From assembly GCF_024708915.1 (NCBI RefSeq), contig NZ_JANJXQ010000181.1:1-10923 (forward strand): a stretch of 10,923 bases of DNA, in the 5' to 3' direction. Shown here in pieces: positions 1 through 6,156 of this stretch. Within the stretch, counting starts at the first letter, position 1; every line of letters begins with the position of its first letter. Made by a program: the position numbers and the translations under genes. The notes under the pieces are model-generated. The model made no database searches and was not told the DNA's origin. It saw only the letters and a program-made list of their open reading frames with translations. Source of the DNA: Thiobacillus sp. (lineage in GTDB: Bacteria; Pseudomonadota; Gammaproteobacteria; Burkholderiales; Thiobacillaceae).

Positions 1-1
1 G

Positions 2-1129
2 TGGAGCGAGGCGGTGACGGTCAATTCGGTTCAGGGGGCGGCGATCTTTCCCCATCTGGAATCGGCCAACCGTCAGGGCGTGGCGGTGTCGGGCGATAGC
101 GTGGGCGTGGTGTGGGAAGACAACCGCGATGGCACGCCGCAATGTTATCTGGCGATCAAGCCGGGCGCCGCAACGGAATTCCAGCCGGAGATCCGCCTGA
201 GCCAGTCGGCCTGCTACGAGCCGGCGGTGATTGCGCTCGGTGCGGGCCGCTTTGCCGCGGCGTGGGAAGAAGCGGGCAGCGTGCATGCGCGGGTATGGCC
301 CGACGGCGCCGCGTCGAGGCTGGCTGCCGGCGAGGCCGCCCAGGTTACGCTGGCGACCGGGACGGGCGGGATTTACGCAGCCTGGGCCGAGCAGGCCGGG
401 CGGTTCCGCCGCGTCGTCGTTGCCCGGCTGACGTTGGCGGCGGACACGCTCGGTGTCGAGACGGCGCGGCCGGTCGAAGCGAAAACGCCGTCCAACGATC
501 AGGGCTGGCCCGCGCTGGCGGTGGCCGGCGACGGCAGCGTGACGGTGGCGTGGGAAGACCGGCGCGATCGCCACACGGTGCTGCTGGTGAGCCACAGCCG
601 CGATGGGCGCCGTTTTTCCCCGCCGGCCCGCCTGACCGACCAAAAGAGCGGCAGCGTCGGCGGACTGGGGGCAGGCAGCGGCGCGATGCGTCCGACGCTT
701 GCAGCCTGGGGGCCGCGCGGCGTGGCGGCGGTGTGGCTCGACAAGCGCGACTTCCTCTCCGGCTACGACGTCTATGCGGCATTCGATACGGGCACGCGCC
801 GCTTCGGCAAGAATCTGCAAGTGCAGGACAGCTTCGGCGACAACATGGCGCAGTGGCATGCGCGGGTCGTCGGCGACGCCAGCGGCCGGCTGGTGGCGGT
901 GTGGGACGACGCGCGCGACGGCACGCCGGATGTGTGGCTGTCCGACTGGGATGGCGAGGCATTCGGCGACGACGTCGCGGTGCCGGCGGCCGCCGGCGCG
1001 GGCGCGCAGTCCGACCCGCTGGCGGCGCTGGATGCGGCCGGGCGCCTGCATGTGGTGTGGCTGGACCGGGATGGGGAGGCGGGGCAGGCAGCCACGCGCA
1101 TCCGCTACGCCCGCGCCGAGCGGCGCTGA
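2..1129 (+). CDS. BNR/Asp-box-like beta-propeller protein, 5' end cut off
   Basis: The reading frame is open to the left edge, where it reads WSEAVTVNSVQG, so the true start is probably outside the window; a GTG at position 14 is possible but not needed. Counting from that GTG (371 residues), a motif of the type V-x-W-(E/D/L)-(D/E)-x-R-D-G recurs near residues 32, 82, 122, 178, 239, 295 and 347, about 40-60 residues apart. One copy (residues 192-209) is followed by an Asp-box-like S-x-x-R-D-G-x-x-F-S-P-P-A-R-L segment. This periodicity is typical of six- or seven-bladed beta-propellers annotated as sialidase-like or BNR-repeat proteins. No catalytic Arg triad of a true sialidase can be assigned, so enzymatic activity is not claimed; it may be a binding or structural propeller, possibly exported, but the signal region is missing. 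The gene is very GC-rich (44 of 60 bases in 901-960). It ends TGA at 1127-1129, convergent with corA eight bases on. Confidence 0.75.
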   Translation, partial: WSEAVTVNSVQGAAIFPHLESANRQGVAVSGDSVGVVWEDNRDGTPQCYLAIKPGAATEFQPEIRLSQSACYEPAVIALGAGRFAAAWEEAGSVHARVWPDGAASRLAAGEAAQVTLATGTGGIYAAWAEQAGRFRRVVVARLTLAADTLGVETARPVEAKTPSNDQGWPALAVAGDGSVTVAWEDRRDRHTVLLVSHSRDGRRFSPPARLTDQKSGSVGGLGAGSGAMRPTLAAWGPRGVAAVWLDKRDFLSGYDVYAAFDTGTRRFGKNLQVQDSFGDNMAQWHARVVGDASGRLVAVWDDARDGTPDVWLSDWDGEAFGDDVAVPAAAGAGAQSDPLAALDAAGRLHVVWLDRDGEAGQAATRIRYARAERR

Positions 1130-1141
1130 GCGCTGGCTCAG
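1126..1141. terminator. Dual-stop hairpin between convergent genes
   Basis: CTGAGC-GCTG-GCTCAG forms a perfect 6-bp stem with a 4-base loop. The left arm carries the TGA stop of the propeller gene and the right arm the TGA (read on the minus strand) of corA. No T tract follows on either strand, so it is not a canonical intrinsic terminator. A bidirectional terminator or 3'-end stabiliser is an inference from its position. It closely resembles the hairpin at 7208-7224. Confidence 0.4.
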
Positions 1142-2115
1142 ATCCAGCCGCGCCGCTTCAGGCGCCGGTACAGTACCAGCACGCTTATGCCGGTCGCCAG
1201 CAGCAGCGCCGGATAGGCCCACGGCCATTTCAGTTCCGGCATATGGTCGAAGTTCATGCCGTAGAGGCTGAACACCACCGTCGGCAGCGCCAGCAGCGCG
1301 CCCCAGCCGGCCAGCTTCTGTACCGATTCGTTCTGCTTCACCGACAGCGACGCGAGGTGGAACTGTATCGCGTCCGAGGTCGAGACGCGCAGATGGTCGA
1401 TGGCAGCCGACACGCGCACCGCATGGTCGTGGATGTCACGGTAATACGCCTTGAGCTCCTTGGTGGACAGTTCCGGATGCAGGCGGATCAGGTTCTGCGT
1501 GATCTCCTGCATCGGCTCGGCGGCGTCGCGCAACATGGCCAGCTCGCGCTTCATGGCGTAGAGCTGTTCCAGCATGCCGCGCCCACGCCTGGCGCCGCTC
1601 ATCAGCTGGCTTTCCAGCGACTGGAAACGCTCCTGCATACCTTCGATCACCGGCCTGAACTGGTCGACGATGAGGTCGAGCACCAGATACAGCGCGTAGG
1701 GCGTGGCAGCCTTGATGCCGCTGGGACAGCGCTGCAGGCGCTCGCTTACCCGCTGGTAGCCGCTGCCGCTGCCGTGACGGATGACGACGACGAAATTGCT
1801 GCCGACAAACAGGTGGGTCTCGCCGAGTTCCAGGCGCGATTCCCACAGCTGCGCAGTGCGCGTGGCAATGAACACGTGCTCGTCGTATTCCTCGAGCTTG
1901 GAGCGCTGGTGGGTGGAAATGGCGTCCTCCAGCGCCAGCGCATGCAATCCGAGTTCATCGCCGAGGCGCGCGATGGTCCGGTTGTCGGGAGATTTCAGTT
2001 CGATCCAGATGAAACGATCCGGCCGGCCGACATGATCGCTGATGTCGTCGAAGGCGATCGCGCGGGTTTTGGCGTCCTGGAAGAGCAGGCAGTCGATGAT
2101 GGCACCTGGTGGCAT
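1138..2115 (-). CDS. corA: CorA-family magnesium/cobalt transporter
   Basis: A 325-residue protein with the hallmarks of the CorA (2-TM-GxN) family of inner-membrane divalent-cation channels, which act as pentamers. The cytoplasmic N-terminal domain (about residues 1-265) includes the ALALEDAISTHQRSKLEEYD stretch and a long charged helical region (about 155-265). The first transmembrane segment (about 268-284) ends in the signature Y-G-M-N (GMN at 286-288), followed by F-D-H-M-P-E-L in the periplasmic loop. A second transmembrane segment lies at about 300-316, and the protein ends in a short basic tail. The frame is open 51 codons further upstream, but that extension is Arg-rich, unlike the family, and ends just before MPPGAIIDCLLF, so the ATG at 2113-2115 is chosen. 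There is no clear Shine-Dalgarno sequence before it. It is convergent with the propeller gene and divergent from the glycan cluster; no link to glycan synthesis is evident. Cation specificity cannot be read from the sequence. Confidence 0.9.
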   Translation of the reverse strand: MPPGAIIDCLLFQDAKTRAIAFDDISDHVGRPDRFIWIELKSPDNRTIARLGDELGLHALALEDAISTHQRSKLEEYDEHVFIATRTAQLWESRLELGETHLFVGSNFVVVIRHGSGSGYQRVSERLQRCPSGIKAATPYALYLVLDLIVDQFRPVIEGMQERFQSLESQLMSGARRGRGMLEQLYAMKRELAMLRDAAEPMQEITQNLIRLHPELSTKELKAYYRDIHDHAVRVSAAIDHLRVSTSDAIQFHLASLSVKQNESVQKLAGWGALLALPTVVFSLYGMNFDHMPELKWPWAYPALLLATGISVLVLYRRLKRRGWI

Positions 2116-2131
2116 TGAGAAACGGTGACGA

Positions 2132-2137
2132 ATTCTA
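2132..2137 (-). promoter_or_regulatory. Possible -10 box close to the corA start
   Basis: On the minus strand TAGAAT (five of six matches to TATAAT) lies 16 bases before the chosen corA ATG. No convincing -35 hexamer is found at 16-18 bases. If used, the transcript would have only about a 10-base leader, which would fit the missing Shine-Dalgarno sequence. This rests on one hexamer and is weak. Confidence 0.2.
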
Positions 2138-2279
2138 GCCCGTATTGCAGGAACGCCACCCGCAAGAAGCCGATCTGCCTCAAAGGAGTTGGAGACTTCG
2201 TGCAGGACCGCGGCGGGACGACCTCTCGCCGCCGCCCTTCTGGTCGCATGGTGTAGTGTAAAATCCACGGGTTTCCTGG

Positions 2280-2300
2280 ATCGCGCGTATGCCGCGCGAT
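2280..2300. repeat. Perfect 8-bp inverted repeat (hairpin)
   Basis: ATCGCGCG-TATGC-CGCGCGAT is a perfect 8-bp stem with a 5-base loop in the corA/glycosyltransferase gap. It is not followed by a T run on either strand, so it is unlikely to be an ordinary terminator. A direct repeat begins two bases after it. Confidence 0.6.
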
Positions 2301-2301
2301 G

Positions 2302-2320
2302 TTATGAATTCTTATGAATT
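2302..2320. repeat. Two 9-bp direct repeats with 10-bp period
   Basis: TTATGAATT occurs at 2302-2310 and again at 2312-2320, separated by one base. A 10-bp period puts both copies on the same face of the helix, as in some tandem regulator sites. The regulator is unknown and chance is possible in an AT-rich patch. Confidence 0.5.
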
Positions 2321-2783
2321 TGAAAGAACCCCGCTGGACGGGGCGCACAATTGAATCCCGACCCAAGCAGTCCCGGGCACGGTGGCAAAGGGTTGGCCAA
2401 ACGTACTTCACAGCCCCCATGGCGGGAAAATCGACGATCAGTGAGCAGGATCCGCATGGGCCTGATAGAGACTCATAGACGAACAGGATTCCAATTTGCG
2501 CTGCGACAAATCGGTCAGTCTTTCTGGTTGGAGCAAATTAACCTATCCGCTGACAAGCGGGGAGCTTGGAAAACATACCGCAATGTATTGGTAAAATACG
2601 GGCGGTTAAGGACTTTGATACCCGACATCAAGGCACCGAAACCTTGGGAGCTTTTATTCTGTTTGGCTATTTCTGATGGGCCAAGGTGTGGCTGCAACGA
2701 CAGCGAGAGATGCTGGGTGATGCTTTGCTGAAACAGACCGCACACACATTCAACGCTTCCGGAACAATCAATCCCTCCAGTCC

Positions 2784-3536
2784 ATGCAACACGTAAACGT
2801 CCTTTGCCTCAAGTGGGGTACCCGCTACGGCCCGCATTACGTCAACATGCTTTATCGCGCCGTTGGCCGCAACCTGAGCCGGCCGTTCCGGTTTTTCTGC
2901 TGTACCGACGACCCCAGCGGGCTGGACGATGGCGTGGAAGTCATTCCGTTTCCCGCCAACCCTGGCGTCAAGCGCGGCTGGCCCGATATTCTGGTCAAGC
3001 TGGCGATCCTGCAGGACGGCTTTGGCGGCTTGCAGGGACCGACACTGTTCCTTGATCTGGACGTGGCGATCACCGGGCCGATCGACTGCTTCTTCGACTA
3101 CAAGCCGGGCGAATTCTGCATCATCCACAACTGGGTGCACTGGCGTAAGGCGGCGCTGGGGCGGCGTCCGGCGGTAGGCAATTCCTCCGTTTTCCGTTTC
3201 GAGGCAGGCAAGTCGAACTACGCCTACGAGACCTTCCTGCGCGAGATGCATCGCGCCGAGGATCGTGCGGCCTTCAATACCGAGCAGGCCTTTCTGACCT
3301 ACGCGATGGGCAATCCGCAGTGGTGGCCGGAGGAATGGGTCAAGAGCTACAAATGGAACTGCCGCCCGGCTTTTCCGCTCAACCTGTTCCGCGCGCCGCA
3401 GCTGCCCGAAGGCTGCCGGATTCTGGTGTTCCATGGGCGTCCCGACCCGGACGAGGCGATACGCGGTTATCGCGGATGCAAACCGCATCATCGCACGCTG
3501 CCCGCGCCGTGGATCGCGGATTACTGGAAGCTGTAG
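2784..3536 (+). CDS. Putative glycosyltransferase, GT-A-like with DLD motif
   Basis: A 250-residue soluble protein without signal peptide or membrane segment, probably cytoplasmic and transferring a sugar from a nucleotide donor to a growing surface oligosaccharide. It opens with a short beta-strand (VNVLCLKWG) and a Y-G-P-H-Y-V-N segment. It then has C-C-T-D-D-P-S-G-L at about 39-47 and, after hydrophobic L-F-L, the metal-binding D-x-D motif as D91-L-D93-V-A-I-T-G-P-I-D. Further conserved-looking stretches are G-N-S-S-V-F-R-F-E (132-140), N-T-E-Q-A-F (165-170) and V-F-H-G-R-P-D-P (215-222). The layout resembles GT-A enzymes such as GT8-like LOS transferases, but I cannot assign a CAZy family, donor or acceptor. 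The ATG at 2784 is kept because it directly precedes the first strand, though no Shine-Dalgarno sequence is visible. GC content is high (37 of 60 in 3001-3060), unlike the next two genes. It is the first gene of a plus-strand run. Confidence 0.78.
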   Translation: MQHVNVLCLKWGTRYGPHYVNMLYRAVGRNLSRPFRFFCCTDDPSGLDDGVEVIPFPANPGVKRGWPDILVKLAILQDGFGGLQGPTLFLDLDVAITGPIDCFFDYKPGEFCIIHNWVHWRKAALGRRPAVGNSSVFRFEAGKSNYAYETFLREMHRAEDRAAFNTEQAFLTYAMGNPQWWPEEWVKSYKWNCRPAFPLNLFRAPQLPEGCRILVFHGRPDPDEAIRGYRGCKPHHRTLPAPWIADYWKL

Positions 3537-3544
3537 CTCCTAAT

Positions 3545-3579
3545 CGTGATGCATGCATGTATTCTGCATTCATATCACG
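3545..3579. repeat. Imperfect stem-loop after the first glycosyltransferase
   Basis: CGTGAT (3545-3550) pairs with ATCACG (3574-3579). Inside, ATGCA (3553-3557) pairs with TGCAT (3565-3569) around a 7-base loop, giving 11 bp with a small internal loop. It starts nine bases past the stop at 3536. No T tract follows. A 3'-end stabiliser or weak terminator is possible. Confidence 0.4.
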
Positions 3580-3608
3580 GTCAGTCCAAGCGGATGAAAC
3601 TCACTCCA

Positions 3609-3622
3609 GCCCATGTTTGGGC
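3609..3622. repeat. Short hairpin in the spacer before the GT4 gene
   Basis: GCCCA-TGTT-TGGGC is a perfect 5-bp stem with a 4-base loop. It is the middle one of three inverted repeats in this 148-base spacer. On its own it could easily be chance. Confidence 0.3.
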
Positions 3623-3637
3623 GACAAATCACGAAGC

Positions 3638-3668
3638 GTCTGCAAAGGGGAGCTCTTTGATTTCAGAC
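3638..3668. repeat. Bulged 10-bp stem-loop in the leader of the GT4 gene
   Basis: GTCTG-CAAAG (3638-3647) pairs with CTTTG (3655-3659) and CAGAC (3664-3668), leaving a 7-base loop and a 4-base bulge (ATTT) on the 3' side. It ends five bases before the ribosome site at 3674-3678, so it would form in the 5' leader of the GT4 mRNA. A regulatory role is inference only. Confidence 0.4.
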
Positions 3669-3673
3669 ACGAG

Positions 3674-3678
3674 AAAGG
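3674..3678 (+). promoter_or_regulatory. Ribosome binding site deciding the GTG start of the GT4 gene
   Basis: AAAGG (within GAGAAAGG) sits six bases before the GTG at 3685. No other start in this frame near the N-terminus has a comparable site, and the protein from this GTG begins with the expected first beta-strand VLWWGRF. Confidence 0.55.
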
Positions 3679-3684
3679 TTAGGC

Positions 3685-4743
3685 GTGCCTAGTGTGCTCT
3701 GGTGGGGGCGTTTTGACGCCGGCTACTCCCGTAATCGCATCCTGCGCAAAGCATTCGGCGACTTGGGGTGGCAGATCAAGGATTTCCACCCCAAGTTTGC
3801 CATGGTGGCCGATTGGGAAGCGCGGCTGCATCGAGTACCCAGGCCAGACTTGATCTGGGTGCCCTGTTTCAGGCAACGAGATTTGGCAGCAGCGAGTCGT
3901 TGGGCAAGAAACCAAGGCGTTCCACTGGTTTTTGATCCGCTTATTTCTGCTTATGACAAGCAGGTGGATGAACGTGAAAAACTGAATGTTGATAGTTCGC
4001 GTGCACAAAGTTTGCTCATTTGGGAACAAGTTCTATTTCAACGCGCCGATAGGATTATTGCCGACACCCCTGTTCACGCCGACTATTTTTCTCAAGTTCT
4101 GGACGTTCCACGCAAAAATCTCTCGGTAGTCTATGTGGGCGCTGAAGAGGAATTTTTCACACCTGAGCATTCGGTATCCAATGCCAGGAATAATCCATTG
4201 GAAGTTTTGTTTTACGGCAGCTTCATTCCGCTGCAGGCGCCCCAGATTGTCATCGAAGCGGCCCGGTTGTATCAGGGGCCTCCAGTGAGATGGACTCTCC
4301 TGGGGCAGGGGCCGATGCGCGGAATGTGCGAAGAAAATGCCAAGGGTGCCGCAAGTGTAAGGTTTGAAGAGTGGATGCCCTATGAAAAGCTTCCGGTACG
4401 CATTCGCCAGGCCGATATTCTGCTGGGTGTATTTGGAACGACACCCAAGGCGGGCAGGGTCATCCCCAACAAAGTGTTCCAGGCACTGGCTTGTGGCAAG
4501 CCTGTGATAACACGTTCGGCCAGTTCCTATCCGGAAGATCTGCTTGCTACCTCGGATAGTGGGCTCGTCTGGGTTCCGGCGGGTGATGCCCGGTCCCTTG
4601 CTGACCGTGTGGCGAACCTGGCAACCGACCAAGCCAAACTAAGCATGTTCGGCGAGGCGGCTGCAATGACCAGTCGGCAATACTTTTCAGAGTCGGTAGT
4701 GCGCCATCAATTGGAAGAGGCGCTTGCCGGCCTGAATGTTTGA
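3685..4743 (+). CDS. Glycosyltransferase family 4 (GT-B fold)
   Basis: A 352-residue cytoplasmic or membrane-associated glycosyltransferase of the GT4 (group 1) type, expected to add one sugar from a nucleotide donor to a lipid-linked or LPS-core oligosaccharide. The N-terminal Rossmann-like half begins VLWWGRFDAGYSRNRIL and includes W-V-P-C-F and L-V-F-D-P-L-I-S-A-Y-D (about 81-91). The C-terminal half begins V-L-F-Y-G-S-F (174-180), continues with the L-L-G-Q-G-P loop (205-210), and carries the donor-binding segment ending I-P-N-K-V-F-Q-A-L-A-C-G-K-P-V-I-T (260-276), the usual GT4 signature region. The GTG start has a ribosome site six bases upstream. Composition falls clearly here (27 of 60 GC in 4081-4140) compared with both flanks, a sign of separate ancestry. 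It follows the DLD-motif transferase by 148 bases and precedes the O-antigen ligase-like gene. Donor and linkage are not predictable. Confidence 0.88.
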   Translation: MPSVLWWGRFDAGYSRNRILRKAFGDLGWQIKDFHPKFAMVADWEARLHRVPRPDLIWVPCFRQRDLAAASRWARNQGVPLVFDPLISAYDKQVDEREKLNVDSSRAQSLLIWEQVLFQRADRIIADTPVHADYFSQVLDVPRKNLSVVYVGAEEEFFTPEHSVSNARNNPLEVLFYGSFIPLQAPQIVIEAARLYQGPPVRWTLLGQGPMRGMCEENAKGAASVRFEEWMPYEKLPVRIRQADILLGVFGTTPKAGRVIPNKVFQALACGKPVITRSASSYPEDLLATSDSGLVWVPAGDARSLADRVANLATDQAKLSMFGEAAAMTSRQYFSESVVRHQLEEALAGLNV

Positions 4744-4748
4744 ATGCC

Positions 4749-4779
4749 ATGCCCAGTAGCATTTCATACTGGTTTGCAT
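4749..4779. terminator. Bulged stem-loop after the GT4 gene, possible attenuator
   Basis: ATGC (4749-4752) and CCAGTA (4753-4758) pair with TACTGG (4767-4772) and GCAT (4776-4779), around an 8-base loop and a TTT bulge. It begins five bases after the GT4 stop. Only three T residues follow the upper stem, so complete termination is unlikely; partial read-through or mRNA end protection is possible. Confidence 0.35.
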
Positions 4780-4887
4780 AATCCAACGTAATGCGCGCAT
4801 TTGCCCGAACTGCAAATCCTGAAGCAAGATCGCCTCGCCTCAGATGTGCGATTTGCCATCAAAAATCCAATATGCTCCACCAAGCTT

Positions 4888-6156
4888 ATGACCCGTTCGA
4901 TTAAAGCGCAGTACTTCACTTGGTTGATTTTTTCCTGCTTCCTGCTGTTTCCGTTCAAAAGGTCAATTGAGTTACCTGTCCTGATCATGACGATTTGTGG
5001 AGGTGTGCTCACATACAAATACGGCAGGCGTTTGTTTCAAGAGCCGGCAACCAGGCTTTTTACGCTCTTGTTTGCCTGTATCTGGCTTCCCATGCTGATC
5101 TCTTTTCCAGATAGCTATGATCTAAAAAAATCTGGCAGCACGGTTCTGGTATTTCTTCGTTACTACCTCACCGGCCTGTTCGTTATCTGGGCGTTGAGCA
5201 AACAGAATCAGGTGCCCCTGCTTGCCAAATTGCTGGCTGGATTGACTGCATTTTGGGTGACGGATGCATTATTTCAGGCTGCGACTGGGCAGAATATTTT
5301 TGGCTGGGAACAGATATCCGCCAGACTTAATGGCGTTTTTGGAGAAAGGCAATTGAGATTGGGTAATGCCCTGCCGGTTCTCGCCCCATTTCTCATACTT
5401 GCGTTGCGCAGCAAGCCCGTTCTGATGATTGCCGTGACGGTCATGACGGGCGTAGTTATCATCCTTGCAGGAAGTCGTGGCGGCTGGGTCAGTTTCGGTC
5501 TGGTGTGTGTATGGCTGAGTATTTCAGAAACCAGGAGGCGTGGGATACCACTTTGGAAAATGGGTGTGGTTACCTTATTGATTGGTCTGGCTGGAACCTT
5601 TGCTGCATTCGAGAACCCTGGCGCGAAGCAGCGGTTGGATCAAACGCTTTTACTTTTTTCTGGCGACGAGGCCAAAATTGATCAGGCGCTTTCTCTTCGC
5701 TGGACCCTTTGGAAAGATGCCTTCGCCATGGTCGATGCCCACCCGGTCAACGGAGTTGGTGTCAGAGCATTCCGCTATGCTTACCCGGAGTTTGCCCAGC
5801 CTGGCGATCCATTCCTGTCTATCGATGAAAAATCTGGCAGGCCAACAGGCGCGTTTTATGCGCATCAAATAGTCTTGGAGGTCATGGCTGAAACAGGCTT
5901 GATCGGGTTTTCTGGTCTGGCTTTGTTTTATGCCTGGCTTGTCAGATATTGGTGCTTGGTGAACCCGGAACGGAGAATTGTTGCACTACCATTTGCCATG
6001 GCAGCGCTGGTCTGGTTGTTCCCCTTCAACACCCATCCGTCTTTTTATACGGCGCAGTGGTCAATTCTGATCTGGCTGTTGATCGCCATGTTGTGTGCGA
6101 CTTTACTGCCGCTGCAAAAAATCTCCCGTGATAATTCTGACGGAGTCAAGGGATGA
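4888..6156 (+). CDS. O-antigen ligase/polymerase family membrane protein (Wzy_C/WaaL type)
   Basis: A 422-residue, strongly hydrophobic inner-membrane protein with about ten to twelve predicted spans. It matches the O-antigen ligase/Wzy superfamily in layout. There is a span ending in A-G-S-R-G-G-W (194-200), then a large periplasmic loop from about residue 237 containing S-L-R-W-T-L-W-K-D-A-F (269-279), the typical H-P-V-N-G-V-G-V-R-A-F (285-295) and A-H-Q-I-V-L-E-V-M-A-E-T-G-L-I-G (325-340), where H326 corresponds in position to the functionally important loop histidine of ligases. Such proteins either transfer undecaprenyl-linked glycan to lipid A-core (WaaL) or polymerise repeat units (Wzy); the sequence alone does not decide. 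The frame is open back to a TTG at 4801, but the ATG at 4888 gives a short basic N-terminus straight into the first span and is preferred; neither has a good ribosome site. It is AT-rich (25 of 60 GC in 4921-4980). Its stop overlaps the next start as ATGA. Confidence 0.85.
   Translation: MTRSIKAQYFTWLIFSCFLLFPFKRSIELPVLIMTICGGVLTYKYGRRLFQEPATRLFTLLFACIWLPMLISFPDSYDLKKSGSTVLVFLRYYLTGLFVIWALSKQNQVPLLAKLLAGLTAFWVTDALFQAATGQNIFGWEQISARLNGVFGERQLRLGNALPVLAPFLILALRSKPVLMIAVTVMTGVVIILAGSRGGWVSFGLVCVWLSISETRRRGIPLWKMGVVTLLIGLAGTFAAFENPGAKQRLDQTLLLFSGDEAKIDQALSLRWTLWKDAFAMVDAHPVNGVGVRAFRYAYPEFAQPGDPFLSIDEKSGRPTGAFYAHQIVLEVMAETGLIGFSGLALFYAWLVRYWCLVNPERRIVALPFAMAALVWLFPFNTHPSFYTAQWSILIWLLIAMLCATLLPLQKISRDNSDGVKG

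Larger units (their letters stand above)
2116..2783. other. Long non-coding gap between divergent corA and the glycan cluster
   Basis: This stretch of 668 bases separates corA (minus) from the first glycosyltransferase (plus). A 126-codon open frame from TTG at 2351 to 2731 has no recognisable protein family, no ribosome site and no hydrophobic or repeat pattern, so I do not call it a gene. The gap contains a perfect 8-bp hairpin (2280-2300), a direct repeat (2302-2320) and smaller inverted repeats: CCCCG/CGGGG at 2329-2343, CCGCT/AGCGG at 2547-2560 and CAAGG/CCTTG at 2629-2646. TAAAAT followed closely by CGGG occurs twice (2259-2264 and 2592-2597), but neither copy has a good -35 box. It probably holds the promoter of the downstream cluster, which I cannot locate. 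Confidence 0.6.

Noticed and set aside
112..2118. Very long open frame on the plus strand (668 codons)
   Set aside because: It runs through the propeller gene in another frame and then antisense to corA. Its translation is dominated by Arg, Gly and Ala as expected of GC-rich shadow frames, and no family is recognisable.
2259..2597. TAAAAT with nearby CGGG at 2259 and 2592 as promoters
   Set aside because: Neither copy has a -35 hexamer at 16-18 bases; the best match, TTGGAA at 2566-2571, is 20 bases from the second copy.
2351..2731. Possible 126-residue gene in the corA/glycosyltransferase gap
   Set aside because: TTG start without a ribosome site, no domain, no repeat or membrane pattern, and a competing open frame on the other strand. 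It might be a decayed fragment, but nothing shows of what.
3320..3682. Open frame running from inside the first glycosyltransferase into the spacer
   Set aside because: It is an out-of-frame shadow of the transferase, and its tail in the spacer shows no family; it ends right at the GT4 ribosome-site region by chance.
4801..4887. N-terminal extension of the ligase-like protein from TTG 4801
   Set aside because: The 29 extra residues are polar and precede the basic-then-hydrophobic N-terminus typical of the family. No ribosome site supports the TTG or an in-frame GTG at 4846.
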